Of a stretch of 64,000 nt of DNA, positions 12,501 through 27,500 are shown in pieces (position 1 is the first letter of the stretch; every line of letters starts with the position of its first letter). A program made the position numbers and the translations under genes. The notes under the pieces are model-generated. The model saw only the letters and a program-made list of their open reading frames with translations, was not told the DNA's origin and did no database searches. Where the stretch lies: positions 54,255,676-54,319,675 of the forward strand of contig CM049311.1 of NCBI GenBank assembly GCA_026874595.1. The letters run 5' to 3'. This stretch comes from Sipunculus nudus. Taxonomy: Eukaryota > Annelida > Sipuncula > Golfingiida > Sipunculidae.

Positions 12501-15500
12501 CCAAATAAAAATTTTTGATGCGAGGGTTAAAAATTGACGCGGGCGGTGCCTGAGAACCACACCTTTTATTTTTTTTTGGCCTAAGCACTGCTCTATTATT
12601 TTTTGTGTCTGTTTAAAGGATTATTCAGGTATAATATTGGTTTTTCAGTGAGTCTACGTAGCCAGTAAATTATTATGATATGAAGTAGCTAAAGATGGAA
12701 ATGTTAAACAAAAAAGCACTACATATTTAAAGAAGTTAAATGTCAATTTTGATGTAAAAGCAACATTAGATATTGCTTTAATCTTTATTTATTGTTTCCT
12801 CAGTCATGAAGGATGGAGCAACTGTATTGGTTGGGTTGTGTCACACAACCATTTCTCATCATCTCATGTGATTACCATAAACACAAGGCATTCGAAATGC
12901 AGCATCAGCACACTTGTATTAATCTGGTGTCACTTTGGGTTGCTGTTTTGTTTTAACACCCCTTGAACTAGCTTAACATTCATCTCTGGTTTGTTTTCAG
13001 TTGATGCTGGACAGCTGGAACCAGAACATATTTTCTGACATTAAACACAGACTGCAAGACAGTGCCATGAAACTTGCCCATGCAGAGCGTAATGGGGAGG
13101 CTTTTGACACCCAGCTCGTCATTGGTGTCAGAGAATCATATGGTAAGAGCCCACCAGGTTTCAGCTCAAACTGACATATGTTTATTCTCAAGTAGTGTTT
13201 TATTAACTCAGTAATAAGTTACATCAATAAATCTAGCATAATTCTTGGGTCATCTCTACTACATCATGCACCCAGAAACAAAAATAACTAAAGGTAACTG
13301 CTCAATTTATAATGTCAAATTTTGAGTCTTGGTTGCCTTTCCTTAATGTTTTACCTTTCTAGACTGAAAATGTTCATTGTAACAATACTTATTATCTTTC
13401 ATCATTCCTTGATCATCTGCCCAATAATAAGCTCTAGTGATTGGTCAGCGTCTGTTGTGTCTGTCTGTCTGTCTGTTAGACTGGCATAATTTGACAACAT
13501 TGATCCTAGAAACCTGTAAGTGAATATCCAGAAAGGTCAATAAAAAAAATCTCCTTGGAAACCTGAAATTAGGTCACTGTGACCTATTTCCATTGAGCTA
13601 TGGGGCTTGTAAGAACCCCCCAGAATAATTAAAAATTTGATACAAAACATCCAGTGTCTTGATAATTAATGCATGGTTTACCCTGAATCTTTCCTTGAGT
13701 ATTAATCACAAATGGGGTTGTCAGTTGCCAAAAACCAGTGGTGACAACTGCATTTTCTAATTTTTTTACAATTTTAATTTTTTTTGTTTTGTTTTTGAGA
13801 CAGTCAGATGACAGCAATTATGTCAGTTTCTCAACTGTGGTTTCATCAAGTGTCCGGAAGCCTGGTGTGTTTATTGATTTTGCTTGTTTTCTTCAGTTCC
13901 TATAGACTGGTGGTGCCACCTGTAATTTTTCTACTTTTTATGAATTTTTTATTTATTTTGAGACTGCCAAATTATATTTATACTATCATATTTACAACTG
14001 TGGTTTCATCTAGTGTCCTGAAACTTTGTGTGTTTTTAAGTCCCAGCTTGAATAAGCAAATGCCCTATAGAAGTCATCCTGTTGGTCCGTCTATTCGTCT
14101 TTCTTCATGTTTGTCAGATTATATTTCAAACTTAATAATTATATATGGCCCACCTCTAAGCAAGAACTCACTTGAATTTTTGGTCAAGAGGTCAAAGGGC
14201 AAGGTCACAGGACCCACTTATTTAGAAAGATTGTAGATGCATTTAAAGCAAACTTTTCATCCCAGACCTTCCATGTAGCACATATAGGTGCTCTACAAAT
14301 AGGAGAGGAACCTGATTAATTTTTGGGTCAGAGGTAAAGGTCACAGTGGCCATCTGTCCACATACAGTGGAACCCTACAATTATGACCACCCTTGGGACT
14401 GACCAAAGTGGTCATAATTTGGGGGTGGTCGTATTTGTGAAATTCAAAGTTACCTGGATCATCTATTTGGGACCATAAAAAGTGGTCTCAATTGTGGGGT
14501 GGTCGCAATTGTGGGGTAGTCACAAGGCGGGGTTCCACTGTTTATGAATGATAACTCCAGTTAAGATTAACATGTTGGTTTTAAACTTGAATTATATATG
14601 ACCCAACAATAAAGTAAGAACTCTTTTTTGGTCAAGGTCACAGGGGACTTTTGTCCACATACTTTTTTCCAGATGATAACTCCAGGTAAGATTGAAATAT
14701 TGGTTTCAAACTTGACTAATATAGCCCACTACTAAAGTAAGAACCCTTTTGATTTTTGGGGTCATGAGGTCAGAGGTCAAGGTCACAGGACTTGGGTCCT
14801 TAAAAAGATTGTTGATGCATTTTTAGCCAAACTTTTCATCCAAAACCTTTCATCTTCCACATTTTGTTCACCTGCCAATAGTGACAGGAACTTATGGATT
14901 TTGGGGTCACAAAGTCAAATGTCAAGGTCACAGGGGCTATTCGTCCACATATCTGTTTCCAACCAATTTCAGCAGAGGGCCGTGACCCACACGTCCCTTT
15001 TTTTTCACTTCAGGCATGTTGGTATTATGTCTGATATTTTAATTCACATGGATTTGATATTTCTAGGGTCTAATCATTGTATCCCCAGACAAAGTCGGGA
15101 TACTATGGTTTCACAATGGTCCTGCTGCCGCCGCAGAAAAATCTTGTGAGCTTGATAACCCAAAAAATATTTCACTGATCTTTTTCAAACTTTAAATTTG
15201 TATAGATATAGGTAAGAGGACGAAGCCTATTCAAAATGGGGTCATGACCTTTGCTAGGAGAGTGACCTCAACGTTGAATAGGACCATTTTTGCTGAAAAT
15301 AATACAAATTCTTCAATATCTCAAGAAAGCTTGCATGGACTGGTCCAAAAATCAAGGTGACTGAAGATCTTGGATGGCCTTGTGATATGCCAGAAACTGG
15401 TGGCAAAACCTATTATCCTTTTCTTGTTTTTATGCCTTTTAATACCCCCATAATTGCCACTTGACAGTACTGTGAGCATTACAAGTCAAAAACTAATTGA

Positions 15501-18500
15501 CAGATTTCTTTCATATTATGAACATGTAGAGAGATGGGTTATGGGATGAGGTCTATTTAAATTTGGGTCCCGACCTTTACCATGAGAGTGGCCTTGACCT
15601 TTAATATTTCCATATTTGGTAAAAATCACACACCTCTCATGATAACTCCAGTATTGATAGCCATATGGATTTCAAACGTGACTTATGTATGGCCCACCAC
15701 TAAAGTAAAAACCCTATAGATTCTAGGGTCATGAGGTCAAAGGTCAAGGTCTCTGGACTTGTATCTTTAAAGATATATTGTGGATGCATTTTAAGCCAAA
15801 CTTTTCATCCCAGATCTTCCATCTTGAACATATAGCTCACTTGCCAATAGAGGAAGACCCCTATCCATGTTTAGGTCACAAGGTCAAAGGTGAAGGTCAC
15901 AGGAGCCACCTGTCCAAAAATTTATTACCTGATGATAACTCCAGCTTTGAATGATATATGGGTATCAAACTTGACTTATATATGGTCCATCAATAAAACA
16001 AGATTCCTATTGATTTTGAGGTTTTGAGGTCAAAGGCCAAGGTCACAGGACAAACATCTTTGAAAAGATTGTTGATGCATTTTCAGCCAAACCTTTCATT
16101 TCAGACCTTTTATCTTGCACATATAGTTCACCTGCCGATAGAGGAAGGCCCCCATCCATTTATATATGGTTTTCAAACTTGACTTATGTATGTCAACCCA
16201 TCTAGGATAGTTTACTCATAAACCATACAGGTGGTGCCACGTACCATCCCATTTTTTGTAGAATAAATTAATACCCTTTTCTTAGGAGTGATTTGCCCTA
16301 TTGGCCTAAAAATCTGCATATCCATAGATCTTGGACTCCTACATTTTGAACTCAAGACTGGTGGTGGCATCAGTAATGTTTTAGCATGGTGTCCTTCTGT
16401 ACGTGTGCTTTGGTTGAAAATTGCTCATATCTCCGGATTGGTTTAAGGTATCGGTCTGAAATTTGGTATGTCCATCCATCTTGGAAAGTTTTCTTGTAAA
16501 CCAGACCAGTGGCGCCACCTACCTTCACATTTTGGTAAAATGAATTGATGGTCTTTTCTGAGGAGTGATTTTCACTATTGGCCTGAAGTTGTGCATATCC
16601 ATAGATCTTAGACTCCTCCATTTTGTACTCAAGACTGGTGGTGCCATCTGCTATGGTTTTGCCATGGTGTCCATCTGTACATGTGCTTTTGGTGAAAATT
16701 GCTCATATCTTCGAAATGGTTCAAGGTATTAGTCTTAAATTTGGCATGTCTATCCATCTTGGAAAATTTTTGAAAACCAGACAGGTGGCGCCACCTACCT
16801 TCCTGTTTCTGTAAAATAAATTAATGTTCTTTTCTCAAGAGAGATTCAACATATTTGCCCCCATATTTGGTGGAAAATATTTTTTCTCAAGTTGATAGAT
16901 GGAAGAAACTATAGTCACTTGCTAAGTGTCAGTATATGCTGCTGAAGATGGGGAGCCAATTCTTAAAGGGGGGGGGGGGATTAATTGTCTGGGGAGACTA
17001 TGGCAACTGCAGTGCCAAGAAATATCTAGTTTCATTAATGAATGTGCCTTGGACTCCTGTGTAATGGCTGTCTTATCATTATTGGAGCCAGGACATGAAC
17101 TTTAAGATTTTGATGTAATTGTATCCCTGACTACTGCCAAGCATTGATAACACTTCATGTTTCTGTTTCAGTAAATCTGAGCAGTGATGCTGAAGACAAA
17201 TTGAAGATTTATCGGGAGAATTTTGAGCATGCCTATTTAAGAGCTACAGAAGAATTTTATCGCACCAAAGCACATGAGTATTTGGCGGATAATGGTGTGC
17301 AGAACTACATGCGCTATGCAGATATGAAGCTAAAAGAAGAAGAACAACGAGCTCGCAGATACTTAGAGACAAGGAAAGGCTGCAATTCTGTGCATGTGGT
17401 AAGTCTAATCACAAGCATCTGTGTATGTAATTAAATCTGTTGATATGACATATTGATTTCCTGTTTTTAACTCAGCTGACTATAAGTCACCTGAGCTATA
17501 GGGATCATGGTGACCTATCTGCGAGCTTTGGACCAGAAAACGTGATTTTGAGCAGACAGGGTACTGATTGTATCCATTTTCCTTGGAATCTTCTATTGCA
17601 AAATCCTGGTTTGGGGGGGGGGGGGGGGGGGTCCTTGGCAATTCCCTTTTGAATCCTGAAATTAGGTCACTTAATTCTTAGATTACATGTCAAATTCAGC
17701 TGAGTGTCAGGGCCCTTGTAAGCTGTAACTAACTGTTAAGTAAGTAACAGTTATTTTTTAATGGAGAAAATAGGTTAAATAATTTAACATCTGAATAAAC
17801 ATGTAATACACAGTTTAACATAATGCATGTCCATTTGTCAAATATGATTTATTTTCTCATGCTGATTGTATACACTGGCATTTGTGGAAGTATTGCACAG
17901 TGGTCTTGCTTCCATGTAATCCCTATTTTGCTTGAATGACAGCTACAATAAGGACTTAAAAGTGGCCATAACTGATCATCTTAGACAAGATAGGTGACTG
18001 ACCAATAGTTTACTTGGTAGTTGAATTGGTACATTTTAAAACAAATTCACACATAATATTGGCGTACAGTTTTTAGCTCAGCTGACTATAAGTCATCTGA
18101 GCTATAGTCGTGGTCCATTGTCCCTCGTCTGTCCGTCTGTCCGTCCGTCCATAGATGTGGCACGTTTTGAAACCGTAAGACCTAGGAATCCAAAATTTGG
18201 CATAATGTTAGATGTCCCCAAGATCTCTTACCAAGCCCAAAACTGGGTCTTTGCGACTTCGTTCCTTTGAGAAATTAAGGAAAAACCTCAATTTTTTATT
18301 AAAAACCTATTTTCACACTTCAGGACTGCCTAATATCAAAACTACTCATCTGTTTTTCCTCATATTTACCAAAAATATTCCCCTATATAGTTCCTATGTA
18401 CATGCCAGAAATTATGTCTGTATTATATAATTTTAAAAAGTTATGGGCCCAAACATAATTCAATTTGTAAAAAATCAGGAAAGATATTTGATCACTTAAC

Positions 18501-21500
18501 ACAAAACATGTTAAAGCTATGGACTTTTTTTTCCAGAAATATAACCTCAATTAATAAAAAAAAAAATTGTATACCCAAAATTAGATCAAAATCTTTTAAA
18601 TTTTTTTAAATATTAACAAAAAATAAAAAAATTAGTACCTTAAATTTCGCCCAACTTTGACCATGGCACGTTTTTTTCCTGTAAGGCCAGACTTTTTTAA
18701 CTTTTCCATTTACAAACCCGCTGACCTCCGATTTCCTCATTTCAGAAAAAAAATAAAATTGGCATTTTGACTTTTTTCCCCTTTTATATTGCGTCGCCTA
18801 ATCCAGCACGTTTGTTGACAAATGAGTGACCGTGTGTATTAGATCACCTCAAACGTTAGAACTCTTATGATTGGCTAATAAGGCCACTTTCTTAATGACA
18901 GATGGAGGGTTTAAGCCAATCACAATAGGGTATCCTTGGGGCCATAAATGCAATTGATTGGCCATCAAGTAGTCAAAAGATTCAGCAGGGAAATTGAGAA
19001 TTCTTGGAGAGTTTTCAAAGTTCGTTTTCTGCACTACAGTACATTTTCAAACCAGCGTTTAGGTCATATTTGTTAAACATATTTGTTATAGATAGATGTG
19101 AATTAGAAAAGAAAATTAGTTTGGTTGCATAGCGGCTTTACCAGCTTGCCACTGTTAATAACTTGCTGGATATACAAACAAATTTACTTCTTAAGACTAA
19201 TTATTGCACTCAAAGTCAGACGCTATTCATTACTGCAAATTGGCCAAGTTTCACAAGTTTACTCTAAAAAAAAAAATATTATAACTTGTCAAAACTTAAA
19301 AACGTAGTCTTGTAACGCTTAACAGAAATTCAAAATTACTGAACAGATGAAATTTTATACTGCATGAGGTCGTCATGTACTCTTTGAAAACTCCAGGAAT
19401 TCTCAGGGTTTCTGCAGTATTTCCGACTATCCGTAGTCTTAGTGGCGCGGTTTAATGTGAAGCGTTGGCTTTGCGGATATTTTTATAGTCAAAACAAAAG
19501 CAAGCTAAAATGAAAGCCATTTAAAATGCAGAAACTTTGAAAGGTTTCATTTATTTGTTCCAAACGGATGTGATGGAAGCTTTGATGTGTATGGATGCCG
19601 AAAAGCAATTTCGGACTGACAGTGGCCAAGTGACGGCATATTAAACTGAGTACGGTACGTACTGTCACGGCCGTGGTAAGAAATGCAGATGAATTAATTA
19701 GGTTATTAATACTTTTTAAAATTTTAAAATAGTTGAATAATTCAATGTGATATCCAATGGAGACCTCACTTTATTAGTAGTTGTTGTATATTCAAAGGAC
19801 TGTCAAACATGCGCAACACCAAAAAGGAAAGGTCATGGTCATGAATCAAACAACTCGAGTTCCATGTTGTTGACATTTGATAAACTATACTCAATAGGCG
19901 AATGGCTGCAAGTCGCATATTGTCATTGTTATTGTCATTCACGACTGAAAAATAAAAACTGCAGTCTATCATGCTAGCAGTGAATATTTAGTTTTCTCCT
20001 TGCATATCTGACAAAAATATATTATTTTGTATTTGTATAAGTGTTTGACTGGTCTTTAATTTGTAAAACTTTATAAAATAGGCAGTTCACTTGGCAGGGA
20101 CAGTGACTTAATTTTTATTTCAGGTGTGTATGAAATCATAAGTTTTACTGATTAAACTTTTATTTGTCATTAATTTACCTTCAATGACATTTGAATGGCT
20201 TGAAATAACATGGCACACACAAGATTCATGTGGAAAACTCAAGAGGATGATGATAATATTTTAATTTATATATATTATTTTATATATTTTATACAGGTTT
20301 ATATAGAGCCATTTAAATATGAATTTTATAACCCAACTGTGCAATACAGGATTCACGAACACCAGTATCCAGGTTTGTTCCAATTTTTAGCTCAGCTGAC
20401 TTTCAGTCATGCTGGGCTATAGCGATGGGTCTTTCTCCGTCGTCCTTCCGTCTGTCCGTCCGGCCGGCCGTCCGGCCGTTCGGCCGGCCGTCCGGCCGTT
20501 AGCAGGGCACAAATCGTAACCGTAGGGGCTAGGGCCATGAACCCTATGCAGTCTTAGAGGTTATAAAAAGATCTCCTTGCAAACCTGAAATTAGGTCACT
20601 GCGACCTATATTCTCGAAGTTATGGGGTGTGTTTGCATCCCCCAGAAATAACTCTTTGAGACAAAATTTTCATCCCAAACCTTCCATCTTTCACATACAG
20701 CTCACCTACCAACAGGGGAAGAACCATAATTTTTTTTAGGTCAAATGGTCAAAGGTCAAGGTCACAGGAGCCTCTTCTTTGAAAAGCCTGTGGATGCATT
20801 TTAAGCCAACCCTTTCATCCCAATTCTTTGATTTTTCACATATAGCTCACTTACTAAGTTGGAGAAGAATCCTATAGATTTTGAGGTCACAAGGTCAAAG
20901 GTCAGGGTCACAGGATCCACTTCTTTGAAAAGGTTGTGGACACATTTCAAGCTAGACTTTTCATTCCAAACCTTCCAGCGATACCAGCACTGATATCGCT
21001 TCTCTGCCAACAGGGGAAAAGACCTGTTGATTTTGAGGTCAAAGGTCAAGTTCACAGCACCCACTTCTTGCGTAGAGTCATTTTCAGGCAAACTTTTCAA
21101 TCTGTACCTTCCATCTGTCATATATGGCTTACCTACCAATAAGAGAAGAAGCCTATTGATGTTGAGGTCAAAAAGTCAAAGGTCAAGGTCACAATATTTA
21201 ATTGTTCTAAATGCTTGTGAGCATATTTCAAGTGTAACTGTTCAACCCAAACCTTCAGTCTTTGACATATGCCACATCTATGCATCACTCAGTTTGACTC
21301 AAACTTCATATTTATGGGTCTTTTTGCTTGAATAAATAACTTATTGATTTTGGGGTCAGCTGGTCAGCAGGTTAAAGGTTGCAGGTCAAAGTTATTCACT
21401 CATTGGTTGCCAAGTAATTACACCAGATTTAAGTGATTAGTAGTTACCCATCATTTAGAAAGAATCCAGTTGATATATGGGCAAAAGGCCAAGGTCATAG

Positions 21501-24500
21501 GTCAGGGATGTTCACAAATACTTATTTTATAGACCATCTCTAATTTTCTTGTATATATAACCATCCCACTCCAGCTGGTACATCTCCCTGTGTGGCTGTA
21601 ATTGTGAGTGACACTGGTGACATATGACTCCCTTTTGTATCAGCCTATTAAGTGATAAGGCTCAGTGATAAGTACCTCGTTAATTCATAACAAAAACACT
21701 GTTGTCAGAATGCTTCAGCCAGGCATTAAGACTATGAGAGTATAGTATTAAGGTTAAGCTACTGATTTATTAGATGATGGGAACATTTGCAGTTTATTTT
21801 ATGGAATCCTAGCAATAAACTTAGTTTCCTAGATATCTGAATATTTTAATATATATCACCACATATAAAAGCAAGTGTTTGTTCTCATAATATGTGGATG
21901 TGTACCTTGATTTAGGATGGCTTTTTGTTTTATTTCAAGACCCTTAGTCATGCTTTCTGCATTTCTTTTCTTTATGGTTTGGCAGTTTACCTACCCTGCT
22001 GACCCCATTGAAAAGCAGAGTGATAATAAAAAATATTGGACTTACACTTTTTACAATTGCATATCTATAAATCTGATATGAGGGCCTGGACATGCCTTTT
22101 GAATTATTTTGGGCATTCATTACTGGATAATTTGCCCAAGTTTGGACTCTTATTGGAGAATGTGGGATATCAAATGTCAAACTTGTCAGAAATCCATAAT
22201 GTCTGCCAGTTAGCCACCTTAGAAATTCTTTCTTCAGTGCAGTTTCAGTAATTTTTCTTTAATGTTTGGTCCGATTTAGAGAATGTTTGTTGTCTGATTT
22301 CAGACTTGTCAGAAGTCCAATATGGCCACCAGGCAACCATCTTTTAATTCCTTTTGATCATATTATCTCAAGAACAGTTAAAGTGAATGCAGTTGGATGT
22401 ATATTTATGTAATCTTGTAAAGGATTGGGTCAAATATTTCTGAATAAATATTACCATCATTTATAAAAGTGCAGTACAGTTGGCTTGTATTGAATAAAAA
22501 TTCATACAGAAGCACCTGTTTCATAATAATTCTTGCATGTATTTCCTTGATTTTTGCTATATATTTTGATCTTATATTTTCCCTTTGTGGTGTTCCTTTG
22601 AGACTGACAGGTTTCAAGCAAGCTGTTGGAATAGTTCCTGATAGCTTAACAATCATGCATTTTCCTCAGACCATCAATTCACTGTGTTTTAACCAGACTT
22701 AGGTGATATATATTTCTGTTTTCATAAAAAATTTTCAACAAATTGGCAAATTGGTTCTTCAAAATTTGACTGGAAGTTGTGAATCTCAGTCCATGATGTC
22801 ACAGGTCATGCTTGTTTTTTTTCCTACCTCCTACCTATCAGTTGTCAATCATGTTCGTAAACCAAAGAATTAAAAAAGTCTGGCCTAAGTACTGTGGATT
22901 TAATTTTTGTTAGCATTTTGTCTGTTAACACCAAAAATTTGAAACCAGTTGATCAAAAACTGTAGATTTTATTCAAGTTTTCAACCACCATGTAACATAT
23001 TGTTTACATCAAGCTAGTGTTATGCAGTTTGCAAGAGCCCAGCTCCCCAGCTTCAGCTCTAAGTTCCTAAATTTGGCATACAATTAGATGTCTCCAAAAT
23101 CCCCTACCATGCCAAGAATTTGGTCACTAGGACTTAATACCTTCGAGATATTAATGAAAAACTTCATTTTTCCATTAAAACCCCATTGTTACACTTCAAG
23201 ACTGCCTAATATCAAAACCACTGATCTGACTTTAATCATATATAATATACATATTTTTCTATACATTCTCTATGCACATGCCAGAAATGATGTCAGTATT
23301 GCGTAATTGTTTTAAGTTATGGGCCCAAACATAATGCACTTTGTAAAAAATCAAGAAATATATTTACTCCCTTAACAAGAGGATTGCTGAAGCTAGAGAT
23401 TTTTTTGTCAGGGATGTAACATTATTTTATCAAGATTCAATTGAATACCCAAAATTAGTTCTGAATTTTTCAAATTTTATAAGTTATTAGTACAAATATA
23501 AAATTAGTACCTTAAATTTTGCCAAACTTTGACCATGGCACATTTGTTTCCTGTGAGCACTGTTGATATAATTATAATATCATGCACACATAAGGATTTC
23601 AGCTTTTTAGTTTAGAAAGTTGAAAGAAATTGGCCAAAAATTGTAGCTTTTATTAATGTTTTTATGAGACCATGTCAGACCTTAGCTCTCCCCAGCCCCT
23701 CTTGAGTCACCTGTATGTTGACCTTGTTGACCTTTCATCAAATTATGCACGCTTGACGCAAGGCATACACTGGGGCAGCCAGGCAGCTTATGGCCAGCCA
23801 CAGTTGTTCCAGGTGTCCAACCCAACTCATCTAGTAGTTTTAACTAACAACATAACATAAACAATAAATTAATAAATTTTTATTGGTTTTTAATAACAAA
23901 TTAAAGAAAAATAGAAAAGGAATTTGTTAGTTGTAATAACAGGAAATTAACTTGCAGTTACTGATGATATAAGAATCTTGTATCGATTGATAGAATGTCA
24001 CATATTCCAAATAACACCATGCAGTCACCTATGGTATTTTTCAGTTCAATTTTAATGATAAAAAAATAAATCATATTATTCATTACTAATCATTAGGGAT
24101 CATATGAAGGAAATTAATGATAGACAAAGATGCAGTTGATAATATGTCTGCTGTGTCTAGTGTGTTCATTGATGTGAAATTAGTCCAAAATGAATATATT
24201 ACATTTATTTTTTTTTAAATATGAATAAAAGCCATAAAACCAGGTACTTATGATCATTATTTAAATGTGTGAATTTTGTATATTCTGGATTCTCAACATC
24301 ATTGTTTGGTGAAAACTGAATAAATACCAGACATGGTGCAAATACTTTGCAAATGTATTTGAATACGAATATGAATATGTACTCCATTATAAAATTTCTT
24401 GCATAAGAATGGGAATTCAGGTAAAAATGAAAGTATATGAATACCATTGCAAATACTTTCTAATGTATTCATGAATGCATTCATGAATATATTCTTTGAT

Positions 24501-27500
24501 ATTATTTTAATAATCATTTCAGTTGTATTTTATTTTTAAAAATCATACGATTCTCTTATTATTCTTAATAAAAATTTCTTTTGGGACAATTTGTAATTAT
24601 TTTAAATAAATAGTTAAACTCTTATATTATATGTTCTGCTTATAAGTTATATGGCCAAGTCAAAATCTGTGTGACAATAGCACTCCATTTTTTTAATAAA
24701 ATAAATGAAATCCATCCTCTTCCCTGTCTCCAAAGATACTATCAAAATCATAATAAGCTAAACACCCACAACTCATAATACAGCTTATATTTATTTCCAC
24801 ACAAAACAAGCATGTTCCTCATTTCTAAATCATATTTTTTTATCATATATAACAGCTGAGCGCCATGATCCATGGGTCCCTTGTTCTTTCTTTCTGAACA
24901 TTAGAAGATTGTTTTAGAAAACACTAGTATAATAGATGGTGATGTCAAAATAATGACACAGTTTACACTTGAAGCAGAGTCACTGACTGTAGTAATAATA
25001 ACATCTGAAAAATTGAAAAATGGAACTGATTGTTATATCTCAATGATATGAGCAAAATTGACATGCACCATTTCAATATCAATCTGTTAAATGCTTCTAT
25101 ATATTTGTTTGACTGTAATGTATATGTATAGTAACTGTATGTACTCTCTGTTTGCAGCTGATAGAGTGCTGTGTCAATGTGTTAGTGACTGCCTTCAAGG
25201 ATACCATCCTTCCAGAATGTGCCGAGATGATACGCAACAATGAAACAGAAAGTAAGTAAAAATAAAAAAAACTACCATTGACATGAAAGCTGTCAGAGAC
25301 CTGCTGCACAGACACAAGCGCAAAGCGAATATGATACTTAAAAATGTTTTTTTTAGCCATTGAAATATTTATGAAATTACCCCTATCAAGCACCAGTAAG
25401 GTGTTCAAATATGGTTTACAAAGGGGTAAAGTTACAATTTTATCAGTTTCAAATTCAACATGTTTCATTATTCTAGTATTAAACATTGGTTTATTTGACC
25501 ATGAAAAGCATCTTGGATAAACCATCCTGGTCTGAGTTGGATGTTCTGTTTATCATTTTGAAAACTTTCCTTTGTTGTATTTTGACAGAATATGCTTACA
25601 ACTGATTGGAGGATGTTTTAATTTTATTTTACAGAACTGCGTTTGATGTTCAGTTTGATGGACAGAGTACCAGACGGTATACAGCCCATGAGAAGGGACT
25701 TAGAAGAACATATAATTAGTGCTGGTTTGGCAGACATGCATGCTGCAGCGGACATTATTACAACAGTAAGCACTCGTGTAATAGAAATCAGAATAAAAGC
25801 ATTACGTTTGTGTAATGTAAACATTCCTTGATAAATATTTGTTTACATATGTAAATGGTTGTCACAAATGTTTCCAAAGATGAATGAAAATGTGGTTTTT
25901 ATTTGCAGGTTGTTTGCATGATATTCTTGAGATTTTGTCATATGAAATTTTGGAATGGATAAAGATTGACAGGATTGCTACAAAAATATTAATTTATGAT
26001 TTTCTTGTATGTAAATGCTGTGCAGAGATAAATTTCACTGTTTCTCAGATTATAAAATAATAATATGTATAGATTGATCATTTATATGCAGATACAACAC
26101 ATACATTAATGGTGCAATAACTTTCCTGTGAAAATACAAAACATGACATTAATTGAACAGTCTTTTTTTTTTTAATAGTTAAACATCCTATGCAAGGAAA
26201 ACTTATTATTTTTATGAAAAAAAAATTTTCTTCTTTTCAGGACTCAGAAAAATATGTAGAACAGCTCTTAGCACTTTTCAATCGATTCAGTCAGCTGGTG
26301 AAAGAAGCCTTCAATAATGATCCCCGGTTTCTCACATCTAGAGATAAGGTAATTATCACCTCACTAAGTTGAGAGATTATATGGTTATTCATCACATCCT
26401 CACTAAGTGGAGAGATTATATGGTTAGTCATCACCTCACTAAGTGGAGATATTGTATGGCAGTGAGTCATCACCTTACTAAGTGAAGATAGTATGTTTAG
26501 TCATCACTTCACTATGTGGTGATATTGTATGGTTAGTAATCACCTCACTAATTAAAGATATTATATAGTTAGTCATCACATCACTAAGTGGACATAGATA
26601 GTTAGTCATCACCTGACTAAGTGGTGATATTTTATGGCAAGTCATCATTGCATTAAATGAAGGTAGTATATGGTTAGCATCACCTCACTAAGTGGAGATA
26701 CTGCATGGCAGTGAGTCATCACCTTACTAAGTGAAGATATTATATGTTTAGTCATCACTTCACTATGTAGTGATATTGTATGGTTAGTAATCACCTCACT
26801 AATTAAAGATATTATATAGTTAGTCATTACATCACTAAGTGGACATATATTATATAGTTAGTCATCACCTGACTAAGTGGTGATATTTTATGGCAAGTCA
26901 TCATCGCATTAAATGAAGATAGTATATGGTTAGTCATCACCTCACTGACAGGAGATATTGTATGGTTAGTTATCACCTCACTAATTGAAGATATTATATG
27001 GTTAGTCATCACTTCACTAAGGGGAGATATTATATGGTTAGTTATCACCTCACAAATTGAAGATATTATATGGTTAGTCATCACTTCACTAAGGGGAGAT
27101 ATTATATCGTTAGTCATCACCTCACTAATTGAAGATATTATATGGTTAGTCATCACTTCACTAAGGGGAGATCTTGTATGGTTAGTCATCACCTCACTAA
27201 TTGAAGATATTATATGGTTAGTCATCACTTCACTAAGGGGAGATCTTGTATGGTTAGTCATCACCTCACTAATTGAAGATATTATATGGTTAGTCATCAC
27301 ATCACTTAGGGGAGATAATGTATGGTTAGTCATCACCTCACTAAGTGAAGATATTATATGGTTAGTCATCACTTCACTAAGGGGAGATATTATATGGTTA
27401 GTCATCACCTCACTAATTGAAGATATTATATGGTTAGTCATCACTTCACTAAAGGGAGATATTATATGGTTAGTCATCACCTCACAAATTGAAGATATTA

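Larger units (their letters stand above)
18074..24883 (+). mobile_element. Family A2 element, copy A (split by a 4.2-kb insertion)
   Basis: Left part 18074-18684 and right part 22889-24883 match, in order, uninterrupted copies at 33603-36214 and 60152-62741. Removing 18685-22885 plus one TAA gives about 2,606 bp, the same length as the others (about 2,612 and 2,590). The 5' end is a hairpin, TAGCTCAG.TGACT..AGTCA.CTGAGCT, followed by a GTCC-rich microsatellite. The 3' end is CAGCTGAG.. then an ATGATCCATGGGTCC-type palindrome and CTTG. No protein is recognised. Confidence 0.85.

Noticed and set aside
12997-13191. - strand open frame over exon 5
   Set aside because: It is a shadow of CUL5 coding sequence on the opposite strand.
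18074-18110. TAGCTCAG at family A 5' ends resembles a tRNA box A
   Set aside because: No box B follows at the expected distance, and the stretch is explained by the hairpin.
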